The notes under the pieces are model-generated. The model did no database searches. It was not told the DNA's origin and was given only the letters and a program-made list of their open reading frames with translations. Below, piece after piece: positions 12,485 to 23,371 of a stretch of 64,000 bases of DNA. Position 1 is the first letter of the stretch. Each line of letters begins with the position of its first letter. Location: contig NC_088790.1 of the NCBI RefSeq assembly GCF_949628265.1, positions 29,268,545-29,332,544 of the forward strand, read 5' to 3'. The stretch comes from Cloeon dipterum. Lineage: Eukaryota > Arthropoda > Insecta > Ephemeroptera > Baetidae. The position numbers and the translations under genes are program-made.

Positions 12485-13073
12485 CTTTGAGCACGGGAGG
12501 TAACTATTTCTCCCCTCCCGTCGCAGCAGCGAATGTCAAACTCAATTTTCCTGCAGCGGCCAAGCAGTGCAAGCGCATCAATTAATTCTCAGAGCGCGGT
12601 CTAACGATTTAAGGTATTTATTTTTTATCATCGATATAAAATGCCGTTATTTCTATTTGATAAAATTTAAATGATTATTGAAACATTTTTTTATTGTGTA
12701 TAGCAGTTCCTGCAGCACGAGTGAATTGTAAAGCTTTGAGCACGTGTGCTGGCTGCAATGATTTGAACCTGGACTCAGGGTGAGCTTACTGTATTAATAT
12801 CTTAAATTTGTTGAAATGTGAACTATTGATTAATTTTTAGATGAAAATGCACATTTTCTGTTATTAAAATTGAGCTAAAGTTAACGTTGTAATTTGTGCT
12901 ATTCAAGTTATTTATGAAATGTTGAAATTTTCCAGATCCAATATATCTGACCGGACAAAGGAAATTGCTGGGAGTTTTTGAATTTCAAGCAGCCGAACAT
13001 TTCCCCCCACAAGCCATACAAAACCCGCGGCAGGGAGGCCAAAGCTCATAATCAGTTGCAGCTCCTGAGGCTA
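12485..13073 (+). other. Leader exons of zinc-finger gene B
   Basis: The same three-exon leader as in unit A. The first block ends near 12614, the second is 12707-12779, and the third starts at 12936 after 'ttttccag'. No MITE is present in the intron before the third exon, so unit B gives the unoccupied version of the copy-1 MITE site. Confidence 0.55.
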
Positions 13074-13199
13074 TGGATGAGGCTGCTGCTCCCGGAAAGG
13101 CTAACAAGGGAAAGGAGGAAGAGCCGAAAATGAGGTCTGGAAAGGTGCGGCTGCTTGTCGGCGTTGATGGAACGCCGCTTTTCGGTTGCCCAGAGCAAC

Positions 13200-14477
13200 A
13201 TGGCCTTCCCAGACAAAGATCTGCTTGAACAACATGTGGCTACTGAAGAGGCCAAGAAAGGAAAGCAGCAGAAATTAATTCCTGGGCAGGAGCAGCTGAT
13301 CACTGCCCCTGGTGGCACAAGGCTGTTCGTTTGTCTAAAACGATCAGTTGCTTCCCCTGAGGCTATGGAAGATGCTGATGTTGTATATTATGGCCAAAGG
13401 CTGTTCGGTTGTCAACAGTGCAACATGGAATTCCCAAACAACCGTCTGCTTAGACAACATCTTCTGGATTCTCACAAACTTTCTAAGTATATCTGTGACA
13501 TTTGCGGTGCGGTATTCAACTACAAATCAAGCCTGGGGAGGCACAAGAAGGTTCACAACTCTGAGTGGCCGTTCATCTGTTCGGATTGCAGTAAGGGATT
13601 CAACTACAAATCAAGCTTGGTCAGACACATGAATGTTCACAACCCTGCGTGGCCGTTCGCCTGTTCGGATTGCAATAAGAGATTTAAATACAAAACATGC
13701 TTGGACAGACACATGAAGGAGCACAACCCTGAGTTCGTCTGTTCGGATTGCAATAAGGGATTCAACTACAAATCAAGCTTGGTCAGACACATGAATGTTC
13801 ACTACCCTGCGTGGCTGTTCGTCTGTTCGGATTGCAATAAGAGATTCAAATACAAAACATGCTTCGACAGACACATGAAGGAGCACAACACTGGGCGGCC
13901 TGAGCACGTCTGTTCAAAATGCGGCAAAGCCTTCAAAAGAAATTACGCCTTGCGTATACACTCAAGCATCCACACAACCGCCGAGAGAAATGAGTTGGAA
14001 AAGAAGCTAAAGCAAAATCTGAGTTCTTATGAAATCGAGTCATCAATCTGTGAAACTTGCGGCAAAAGATTCGAGTACAAATCACAATTGAATCAGCACA
14101 AGATGTCCCATAGCTTTGAGCGGCCGTTCATGTGTTTGGTGTGCAATAAGGGATTTAAGCACCGTGTCACCCTGAATCGGCACTTAGTCATTCACTCAGG
14201 TGAGAAGAAGCATGTCTGTCCAGTATGCGGCAAGGGCTTTAGCCGAAACGAACACATGCGCCGACACATAAGCACCCAGCACTCCACCAAGAATGGCGAT
14301 GAACCTGAGCGGCCGTTCAACTGTTTGGTGTGCAAAAAGGGATTTAAGCTTAGTGACGCCCTGAAGAGGCACTCAGTCATTCACTCAGGTGAGAAGAAGC
14401 ATGTCTGTCCTGAATGTGGCAAGGCCTTCACCCGAAAAGAAAGCATGGTCAAACATTTACGCAAGAGTCACCCGTAA
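13200..14477 (+). CDS. C2H2 zinc-finger protein B, about 425 aa, 12 fingers
   Basis: Probable nucleic-acid-binding nuclear protein. Twelve C2H2 fingers can be read from FGCQQCNMEF to the C-terminal VKHLRKSH. Linkers resemble TGEKP (HSGEKKH) or the family form HNxxWPF/HSFERPF. Fingers of the CSDC type form a duplicated pair: NYKSSLVRHMNVH then YKTCLDRHMKEH, repeated once with few changes. An upstream ATG at 13074 (MDEAAAPGK) is in the frame used by gene A. A 2-nt deletion relative to A, in the 'cagagcaacatgg' stretch before 13200, shifts that frame into a stop. I therefore take the internal ATG at 13200 (MAFPDK), which leaves the first, degenerate finger out. The AATAAA seen after genes A and D is not conserved here. 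Confidence 0.85.
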   Translation: MAFPDKDLLEQHVATEEAKKGKQQKLIPGQEQLITAPGGTRLFVCLKRSVASPEAMEDADVVYYGQRLFGCQQCNMEFPNNRLLRQHLLDSHKLSKYICDICGAVFNYKSSLGRHKKVHNSEWPFICSDCSKGFNYKSSLVRHMNVHNPAWPFACSDCNKRFKYKTCLDRHMKEHNPEFVCSDCNKGFNYKSSLVRHMNVHYPAWLFVCSDCNKRFKYKTCFDRHMKEHNTGRPEHVCSKCGKAFKRNYALRIHSSIHTTAERNELEKKLKQNLSSYEIESSICETCGKRFEYKSQLNQHKMSHSFERPFMCLVCNKGFKHRVTLNRHLVIHSGEKKHVCPVCGKGFSRNEHMRRHISTQHSTKNGDEPERPFNCLVCKKGFKLSDALKRHSVIHSGEKKHVCPECGKAFTRKESMVKHLRKSHP

Positions 14478-15880
14478 CATCAAAAGAAATAATTGGGAAA
14501 AAATGAACAACGCAGCCAATTCAACTTTTAGAATCCGCGATGCATGGTTTTGGAGATCGTGACGTCAGCGGACACATCCTCACCAACGACGACCCCTCAA
14601 TTGATAAACGTCTGCCAAAGCGATGAAGTCCGACTTTTTTCATCAAACACAAATAATCAAATCAAGAAACAAAGAGAACTTCAGTCGAATTAGCATGAAA
14701 GTTTGTCTATTGCTGGTGACAATTGTAAACAAGACAATCTTCTAAACGAATTTTGATTACTAGTAAATTCCAATCTCCACACCACTAGACATAAATTCAC
14801 GCATTTTCATTTTCAAACAAAATCACAGAATGAACATCATGCTCGGTGTCTGGGCGAATCAAAGTATGAAGAATGATGGCATTAATTTTGTTTCCAGTAT
14901 CATGCGTACAACAGTGTGCTGAGGGAACCCTAGTGTTTCAAGCGGCCAAATAATAGATGGCACCAGAATATACTCGATTTTAAGGCACCCCGCTGTGATT
15001 TCAGACTCGATCCAGCTTCTTTTAGAATCATTACTTTAAAAGTGCTGAAAACAAAAATCAGTTCAACCATTCACTGTAGAAACGTTGGAAAATATTTTTT
15101 TTTTTTCGGAAAATAGTATTTCACGATTCTACGGCAACTGGCTTAACCGATTTTTTGGTTTTCAGCATGTAAAACACCCATCTTTAAAAAATGCACAGCG
15201 GCAGGATTATAAGTATCAAATCGCATCGAAAGTTCCTTTAAATTAAATTTATTTTCTTGCAGCGGGGGCCGGATGTGCGATAAAATTGGTGACCATTGTG
15301 CAGATAGTATAATATATGACATCTGAATGTGGGAAGCAAAATGCTCTCTTTTGAATCCCGTACGAGTGTCAAGAGTTTTTGTAAGATCCAAAAGAGACAA
15401 TTAGTTTTGAGTGATGCAAAATATACGTCATAATATTAATTTTGAGTCTGGAAAGTTATTATTAATTTTTCCCAAAAATTGCATATTTTCGAAAGAGGTC
15501 TATATGTTTTGCCTCATTAAAATTCACCAGTTCATTATAGCGTAAAAAACTGCCGAAATTAAAAATGCTTATTAAATTACCAGTTCCAATGGCGGTATTA
15601 CTTTTGCCAATCAAATATGATGGATTGCGGTAGCGGTTTTCCAGTTCCAACTGCGTGAAATAATTTTATTGCAAACTCCAGTAGCAGGAAAATGGATTCG
15701 TGTATTTTTCAACTGCTGATGCAGGATGATGTAAATAACTTTGTACATTTTGTGTTGAATCATAGGTATAAATATGTTTAATGTACAATGGCAAATGAAA
15801 ATATTAAACCTTCGTTTCAAAGTCACAAATTTTATTTCTAAAAAACAAGCGATGCAAGTCAATTTTCCAGAAAAAAATAA
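14478..15880. other. 3' flank of gene B with an old, diverged MITE
   Basis: No gene seen. About 14925-15245 is a degraded copy of the foldback MITE: it keeps 'ttttaaggcac', 'cgctgtgatttcagactc', the central 'cacgattctacggc' and 'gattttttggttttcagca'. Equivalent old copies lie downstream of genes C and D, so the insertion predates those duplications. Confidence 0.6.
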
Positions 15881-15885
15881 TAGCA

Positions 15886-17592
15886 TTAGCTGATAAAATT
15901 GAGCTTTTTGTTGGACGAGCGCAGTCTGAGCGTCTCTCCGCGGTGGATCCGGGCGAATAGTCTCAGCAGCTGGATCTCCTTCTCGGTGGTGCACGGGTAC
16001 TTGTTGTTGTTCATACACACCTCCCTCAGGGTCGGCGAGACGGCTACAAACCTGGAAACACAAATAATTGTTCTCTTTTATTTTAGTTTTTTTTTTAATT
16101 TTGAATAAAAATGTATGATATTTGTGGCATAATAAGATTTGAAATAATAGCTCGACCGCTAATGCAAAAAATAAAATTGAATATTTTCTCGGGATTAACA
16201 AGCAAAATTGCCGCTGACTAGCAATAAGCTAAATGTCATTTAAGCTTTTTTAGTTTACAAGATACACTGTAGAAATTAAAGCTTTTCAGGACAACAATAT
16301 ATAACATTTTTCCATTGTTGGCTTTACAATAAGAAAGTGGTTCTTTGAGATATGATAGGGATGTTTCTTTTGATCGCGCATTCGGTTTTAAAAAATACTA
16401 TATTTTATGTATGTGAAACCAAAATGCGTCGAAACAGCTGATATCGGCCCCCTTACAATTAGAGAATAAAAAAACGTGGTGGACCACACCACATTTTTTA
16501 ACGACAAGCAGTTCACTCTTGCCTGACATGCATGTCCGCACCGCCATATTGTATTCCCTCGGTTGCGCTCCTCTCGTCGGTGGCCAATATCGGCTGTTTC
16601 GGTACCGCATAGTGTCAAACATCAAGGCAAGAAACAGGAAAGTTTTGATTTTTGTTATGATTTAAATCAGAACGAAATAATAGAAATAAATTAGAGAAAC
16701 GTAAAGATCCAAGTCAAAGCTAATGTGGAATATTGCGTGAAAATTAAAAAAAAATACTCAGATGAGGAAGAAAGGATTCATATTTTCACTTCTGGAAATT
16801 GTAGAAAAAATTGATTTTAATATAAAATTTTTCCCCGCCATCAATCAACTTAAAAATTCCTAGAATTTTCAAATTTATTTATTTATCAATTTTTGGCTTG
16901 ATTTTTAATCCGTTCGTAGAAATCTGTCACAGGTAAATTCTAATTTAACAAGAATTATTTTCTAATAATTATTCCTCATTAGTAAAACCTATATTTATTT
17001 ACAGTAATACCTATAGCTTTCGATCAAAAATAATTTAAGAAAAGTCATACCTGAGAAGCAAAGTTTCCTTGTCGAGAAAACTCTCAACGCCAACATGCTC
17101 GAGTTTCACAGTCAGGAGATGCGCGTAGACGACCTTTCCAGCCTCCGCTTCATCGAGCAGGCGGTGCATTAGCTTGACGGGCAACACGACGTTGGTCAGG
17201 GCAATCCTGTGAAGGCAGGGCGATGTCAGGGCCGCCTCCAAGGGCGCCAGGGGCAGTTCCTGTAGCTCCACCGGCCGCAAGTCCAGGGTCTCCAACTTGC
17301 GGAAGTGATTCCTGTTTGCTTTGGTGCCGATATCCAGGGGACACTGCAACTGGAGGTGCTGCAGGAGGGGACAGCGCAAGGCCACCAGGTCGAGGTCGAG
17401 GCTGTGCTGCCCGGTGATGGATAGTCTGGTCAGCGAAAAGGCCGACAGCATCAGCTCCACCTCAGACACCACGTTGACCGAGTTGAAGTGCAGCAGCTCT
17501 AGGTTGGACACGGCCTTCAGCTTTAGCAGAGGGGACACGTCAGGTACCCTGGACAGCGACAGGCTCCGCACCGACGGCACCAGACCACACAC
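15886..17592 (-). CDS. LRR gene terminal exon pair, copy B
   Basis: Minus-strand exons 17592-17051 (542 nt) and 16051-15886 (166 nt with TAA) have exactly the same lengths and phases as copies A and C. The encoded LRR segment differs by only a few residues, for example NRNHF for NRTHF and HRIAL for HRMAL. Its acceptor region has lost about 12 nt compared with A and C but keeps 'ATGCAG'. An AATAAA on the minus strand follows the stop at about 15830. There is no adjacent exon 1-2. It could be an alternative 3' end of the LRR gene whose first exon is at 34.5 kb, or an untranscribed duplicate. Confidence 0.75.
16429..16604. repeat. Small inverted-repeat element in LRR intron, copy B
   Basis: The same roughly 170-bp inverted-repeat insertion as at 6763-6932, with a few substitutions and a small insertion. 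Confidence 0.5.
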
Positions 17593-17884
17593 CTGCATAT
17601 TTTCAATTTAATATGCAAATAAACACTAAAATTTAAACAAAATAATGATAAATATACCGTGGAAACAATATAGAAACCTTTTCAGTGACTGCCAGATTTT
17701 TATTTTAGTCCTAAATTATAAATAATTCTATGAATTTAGACGATCGGCTATATATTTCTGAGATTCCAATCCAATGACCGCGCTAATCAAGCATTTTGAT
17801 GCAATTCGTACTTAATTTAAAAATGTATTCAATTATCTAAAATGATTCAAAATGTGTAGAAAATTTTCGTTTCTTCTTTCTTTA

Positions 17885-18193
17885 GCCTGTAGGGGTGGAC
17901 TTTGAGCACGGAAGGTAATATTTTCTCCCCTCCCGTCCCAGCAGCGATTGTTAAACTCAATTTCTCTGCAGCGGCCAAGCAGTGCAAGCGCATCAATGAA
18001 TTCTCAGAGCGTGGTCTCATGATTTATTGTATTTATTTTTTTTATTTACGATATAAAATGCTGTTCTTTTCTTTTTGATAAAATTTAAATGATAATTGAA
18101 ATTTATTATTTTTTAATTGTGAATTGCAGTTCCTGCAACACGAGTGAATTGTAAAGCTTTGGGCACGTGTGCTGGCTGCATAATTTGAATCTG
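17885..18193 (+). other. Leader exons of gene C, left of the transposon
   Basis: The first leader exon ends near 18020. The second starts after 'gaattgcag' at about 18129 and runs into 'aatttgaatctg', where the CACTA-like element begins. The exon resumes at 26066 as 'tggactcagg' followed by its 'gtgagc' donor. The leader exon is therefore physically split by almost 7.9 kb. Confidence 0.6.
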
Positions 18194-19299
18194 CCCGCGT
18201 AGAAATTTTTATTCCAAAAATATTCCGGTTAATCTTAGAACATTTCATATTTGTCCGGAAAAATTATTCTAAAAAATTAATTCAAAATCAATTCTGGGCT
18301 AATTCAGATTAATCTGGATTAATTTTGGAACAATCGTTCGATCGAAATGAAAATTATTCCTTAGAAACATCCTTAGAACAATCTTTTGGAAGAAAGTTTT
18401 TGAAAATATTTGAGGACATCCCAAGAACATGCCAAGATTATCCCAAGAAATTATTTTCTGAAATCATTCCCAGAACATTTTATTTCACTTTCAAGAGAAC
18501 AAGTAAGTGAACTTACAAATTTTCAAGACTTTTAATTTTTTCTATTACAGCTCGAAAAATTTTTAAAATTAATTGTAATCCGCAGAGAAAATCTGCAATC
18601 AGATGATTATTTTTATTGTTTAAAAAATTTTGCTTTTATAATTATAATTTTGTCAAAATTATCAATAAATTAATTATTATAATTTTTAAATTCTGCTTTT
18701 AATCCACACTCTGTATATATAATTTTCTTGCAAAAATTTAGGAAACATTTGACAGTTTAAATCTTCTTAAAAATTAATATTTTATTCAAATTCAATAGCG
18801 ACGCGGTTTGTATAAATAAATTTATATTTAATCGGATGTATTCAAGTTTTGCGGTTTGAAATTTTCCTCTGCCCCGCAGTTACAACGTAACAGTTAATAT
18901 AGATGATTAACCGCGTTTATTTAAATATATTTCAATTGGTCCTGCGATCTTTTTTGTGCACATTTTATTCTTAATTTTAATCGAATTCACATATATTATG
19001 ATATATCTTCCGCACTTTTAGATTCAACAAAATGGTTCTCGCGAAAATTAATTTTGCCGCAATTAATCCATAACATATTTCTTTTTTATTTTTATTGATT
19101 TTAAAATAAAACACCGGACAATTTTTTTTATTATCTGACTCAAAATTATTATGCCGTTTTTAAAGAGGCCTAAGAATAAAAAAATTATCGATAAAATTAC
19201 AGCGTAAACTCAACTGAATAAAATATTTTCTTAGCATTAATTATAACAGCCAAATAAGCAGTCATCCTTAATTAATCCATCCATACTAAAGAGAAACGG

Positions 19300-19802
19300 G
19301 CAAAATTATCGAAGGTCATCTAGTCTGAGGATTAAAACTGACGATTTTAGGTCTGTGCTCGCAGTGGCGGCGGCTGCACATGCATGCACGCTCCTGTATG
19401 GTATGCCTGCTGCCTGCCTTATAGTTATGAGGTGGGGGAGGGGGTGACTGGTGGCGGCGGCAGGACGGATAGGTGAGCACTGTGAGCATCGAGCAGGAGC
19501 AGACAAGAGCCGACGTGCAAATTCACCAAATTCCTGCTCTATGCCACTTCTCTTTCTTCCTTTCCCGCGTCAACGCCATCCAATTTTCTCATTAATACGC
19601 CAGTTTCTGACGCAGCAAGAGTGAAAGACAAAAAGTGTTAAACAAAAGCATACGGCCCACGGCTTGGACAGTCTGGACACTGCCAACTGCTCTTGAGAAG
19701 ACACGCGTCTGCATGCCAGTGGCAATGCATCTATAGCGCGCGGGCCCGTACAATTAATGCTAAGGACATCCGCGTGCGATTGAATATCATTATTCAAAAG
19801 CC
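19300..19802 (+). promoter_or_regulatory. Putative promoter region of the transposon genes
   Basis: This segment is distinctly GC-richer than the element around it, with 'gtggcggcggctgc' and 'gggggaggggg' stretches. It lies immediately before the proposed first ATG at 19803. No TATA box was recognised. The role as promoter is inferred from position and composition only. Confidence 0.35.
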
Positions 19803-21600
19803 ATGGAGGTAATTAAAGAGTATCTATCATTCACATTATGTATTATATTATTTTTGGGAATGCATAACATTTTGTTACGTAGGAAATATAGTTTAATTAT
19901 AATGTATACATGGAAATACTACATAATATATACATTATGTAATGATTTAATATTTACGTTATTTGCATACATAAAATACCATCATATGTATGTATTGTAT
20001 GTACTACATTTTATTTCCCATGTTAAATGTTATGTAATCCCAACAATGATGTAACTATTTCTTCGATATGATCAAATTCGTGAGTAAATCTGAAAAATTA
20101 TTCTTCCAAAGGCATGAATTCATAACAAAAAATGCCCAATTAATTGGAATATTGCTATGTATATGCGTTTTTTATGAAATCATAACTAAAAACGTATATA
20201 CATAGCAATATTCCAATTAATTGGGCATTTTTTGTTATGAATTCATGCCTTTGGAAGAATAATTTGTCAGATGTACTCGCATGATAATAGCAAACAAGTA
20301 TGAACGTAGAATTATGTTCATGATTATTGTAAATAATTAATATGTTAGTATGCATCATAATTTGAATTTAGAGAAAGCTTATTTAAGTTTTACTATGTGA
20401 CGCTCTCTTTGTTTCAGCCTCAGAAGCTCACAGATTTGCTTAACGATGAATAAAATTTATATTGATGAGAGACATATACGCGTATAATATGTATGTATGT
20501 GTGTGTGCACATAACATATATTACGTATACATATACATACGTGTGTCTATTTTTTATACGTGCCTATATGTACACACTCTTCTGTTTTCTTTAATAAAGA
20601 CTTTTACAAAATATTGGAAATAATAATATTAGTTCCAATGAGTTTTCAAAATCAATCTGCGCAAAATATGTTTAATAGAAAAGAAAATAAACGGGGTATA
20701 TTTGTAATTATGTACATACGCACTAACAGAGGTTTCAGTTGACTTTAGATTTTGGGTCTTTTTAGTTTCCGGAAATTTGGACACTAAAGGCCCCGAATAT
20801 TCTAATTTCTAATAAAAATATTCAGTTTACTAGTCAGTTTTTCGTTGCTTTGTGAAGGCAATCTGTCAGCTGCCACATAAAAAGCTTAGAAATAAACTTT
20901 CAAACTTCTTATTAAATTTAAAGATTTCCCATCCAAAATGTTTTGACTAAAAATGACATAGTATATTGACATAGAAAATACATTGTACTATTTTTGTGTA
21001 TATATATCTAATTATGAATCACATTATTTATTCCAACAATTTTAAGCATTTACCAAATACATTTTTTTCTAAAATTTGAGATCTGTTTGTAAATAATTTT
21101 AAAAATATCTGTAGGGCTATATTAAATATATGTGTTCAGTGAAGATGACGTTGACAAGTTGGATTTTAATTTATGTTGTAAATTTTCTTGTTTTCAGACC
21201 GTGCAGATCAAATTGCATGATGGCAGCCCATTTGCAATCGTAAAGTTTATTCGTGATGTTCTGGATCTGGAATTCAAAGAAGGGGATAAGGAAGAAATTC
21301 CATTGGGATGGATCTGGTCTACAGACGAGAGCTTTTTAATCAACTACCCCAACCAGATGACAACAAAAACCCTTGCAAAATTCAAGGAAAAGTCAGCAAA
21401 GGAAGCTCAGACTTCATTTTTGAATATTTCATACGTTGAGCTCTCGCCTAAAGATGTCAAATTCGTAGCAAGCGCCAGTGAGTATGCATCTTTAAAGGTT
21501 TTTAATTATTGCTGATTTTCGTTGAAATTTTAAAGAACTATTAAAAAAATTATTATTTTTTTCTGGCAATTACACACGCACACGCGCGCGCGCGCGCGCG

Positions 21601-21639
<39 letters not shown>

Positions 21640-23369
21640 CACACAACACACACACACAGTTTCTAGATTCAGTTATAAAAATTTACCAAAATGTATAAAT
21701 AATATTTTTAACCATGTAAAGATGCTCTTAAATTTTCTGTCCTAGGCACAAGACTCAGCGCAATTTCTAAAATCAGAGCTAACGAAAGGAAAAATAAACC
21801 TTTCCGCAAAACCACTGATGACGAGGGTGGCCCTCGTTATCGACAATCATCTGTTTTGTTACGCGACCAAGTCTTGGCGGAGCCATCTAAAAAGAGGCCC
21901 AGGCCCTCTGCATGTCCCACTGACAGAAACATAGTTGGTATGATAGGAAAATCGATTTAATTAGATTTTTAAAAGAAAGATTTACTCATGGGACAGGTTC
22001 TGAGAACCTTGATACTGAAGAAACTCCTGCAACTCCTGAAACTCCTGAAGATTTTCCTCCAGATGATGCACTTCCTGCAGTTCAAGCTAATGGTGCAGTA
22101 GAGAAAGAGCCGGACCAAACAATAAATAGTAAGAATATTGTCATTTTTTCAGTGAATTTTGCTTTTTGATTTCATCATTTATTATCAAACGCTTAAATAT
22201 TTAATTTTCCTATACAAATGTTTTTTTAAATTACCAAAAATGTATAGGCCTACATATTATGTTATAATAATTTGTAACTTTCAGCGTCTGTGACTCTGCA
22301 GGATAATTTTGAGAAGCTGAAATTGGAAATGAAGAAATTATCAGATCTTGTTCGATTTCAAAGTATTTATGACTTTAAGAACCTTATATCAAATTACTTA
22401 TCTAATCGTTTTAAAGGCTCTCAGATTGACATCCTCGTGAGACAAAACGCAGAGGCTGCTGTGGAGTCCAAGGAGCATCACAAAATTTGTGAAAAGAGCT
22501 ACCAGGTCTTACTAAAACTAGGACAGTGTGGCTTGGGTTCAAACCCTCAGGGTCTTGTTAGCCGAAATGATCTCGCCGAAAAAGGCGTGTCGCTCCCCTT
22601 GTCGACCGTGGCAGACATTGACGGCGTATCCAATAGGATTAAGTCGGACACCAACTTGGAGAAATCAGTGGTATGTTTTTTTAAATTTTTGGTAAGGATA
22701 ATTGAATATTTAATTTCATCTTTTATTCCAGTCGACACACTTGCTGAGTAGACTCAGTGGGGGCACGGTGCGCCAAGTGGCAACATCAGCCCTGCGGGAA
22801 ATGATGGTGCCTGCACTTATGTCTCAGTTAGTACTCCGCTTCTTGCACACGACAAAGGACAAGAAAATGAACAAGAAAGGACAGAAAACTGTCTTTTCCA
22901 AATTTCATATCTACAAGACTGTTCGAGGTATAATTCTATTATCTTGACAAAATGTGTTTTAAATATATATATGTTGCTATATTTCAGAATGCGTCTTAAC
23001 TTACTGCAGTATTCATGGCATTGGCACAACTCCATCACTTGTTGACACTGCAATGAGCATTAGGCTAACCAAAGAAGGCCGCTCTGCAGAAGTTCCTGAT
23101 AAAGGTATATCTTAAATTAATTTCATATTTTTTGGCATAAAGTTTGGATAAATGCGTTTTATATGTTACATATTGTTAACCATTAAAATTTTTTAGGCTC
23201 TGAAAGTGAAGAGCCAGCTGAAGACCAGCAAGCTGGCCATCAGTTTGAGAAAGAAGTAACTGCCAGGGCCAACAAGGACCCATCAACCAGTACTTTGAAT
23301 CCCCTACCCGTGACATCGGAGCTAGACAATTCATTTGTTTGTGACTCTTCAGGAATTGAAGACGATTAA
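19803..23369 (+). CDS. Transposon accessory protein with DUF4806-like domain, 493 aa
   Basis: Eight exons: 19803-19808, 21198-21477, 21746-21937, 21997-22128, 22285-22670, 22732-22927, 22988-23104 and 23197-23369. They total 1482 nt with consistent phases. The first exon (ATGGAG then GT) is the weakest part; it is chosen for phase and Kozak-like context. Residues about 3-95 have the N-terminal form seen in many arthropod DUF4806 proteins (FAIVKF, then GWIW, then FLINYP). A Pro/Glu/Asp-rich middle follows. A DUF4806-like region lies at about residues 300-405 (LPLSTVADIDGVSNRI, then KKAF-like KKGQKTVFSKF). DUF4806 has no known activity that I can state. Its place inside the inverted repeats, directly upstream of the transposase, suggests a TnpA-like DNA-binding helper (inference). 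Confidence 0.75.
20096..20264. repeat. Near-perfect long palindrome
   Basis: Arms of about 74-78 bp (20096-20169 and 20188-20264) are almost exact reverse complements, for example 'ttcttccaaaggcatgaatt' against 'aattcatgcctttggaagaa'. The small loop can itself fold further (ttatga...tcataa). It lies in the long first intron of the DUF4806 gene inside the transposon. The near-absence of mismatches suggests recent origin or gene conversion. It may be a nested foldback element or a hairpin RNA source. Confidence 0.8.
21565..21660. repeat. CA/CG dinucleotide microsatellite
   Basis: Alternating purine-pyrimidine tract with an uninterrupted CG run of about 20 bases in the middle, flanked by CA repeats. 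It lies in an intron of the DUF4806 gene. Confidence 0.9.
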
Positions 23370-23371
23370 GG

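Noticed and set aside
19803..20054. 83-codon open frame from 19803 as a separate gene
   Set aside because: After ATGGAG it runs into AT-rich sequence encoding Ile/Tyr/Leu-rich peptide. The GT directly after codon 2 fits a first-exon donor better.
21565..21660. CRISPR-like or tandem-repeat array
   Set aside because: It is a simple dinucleotide microsatellite. No spaced repeats exist, and the genome is eukaryotic.
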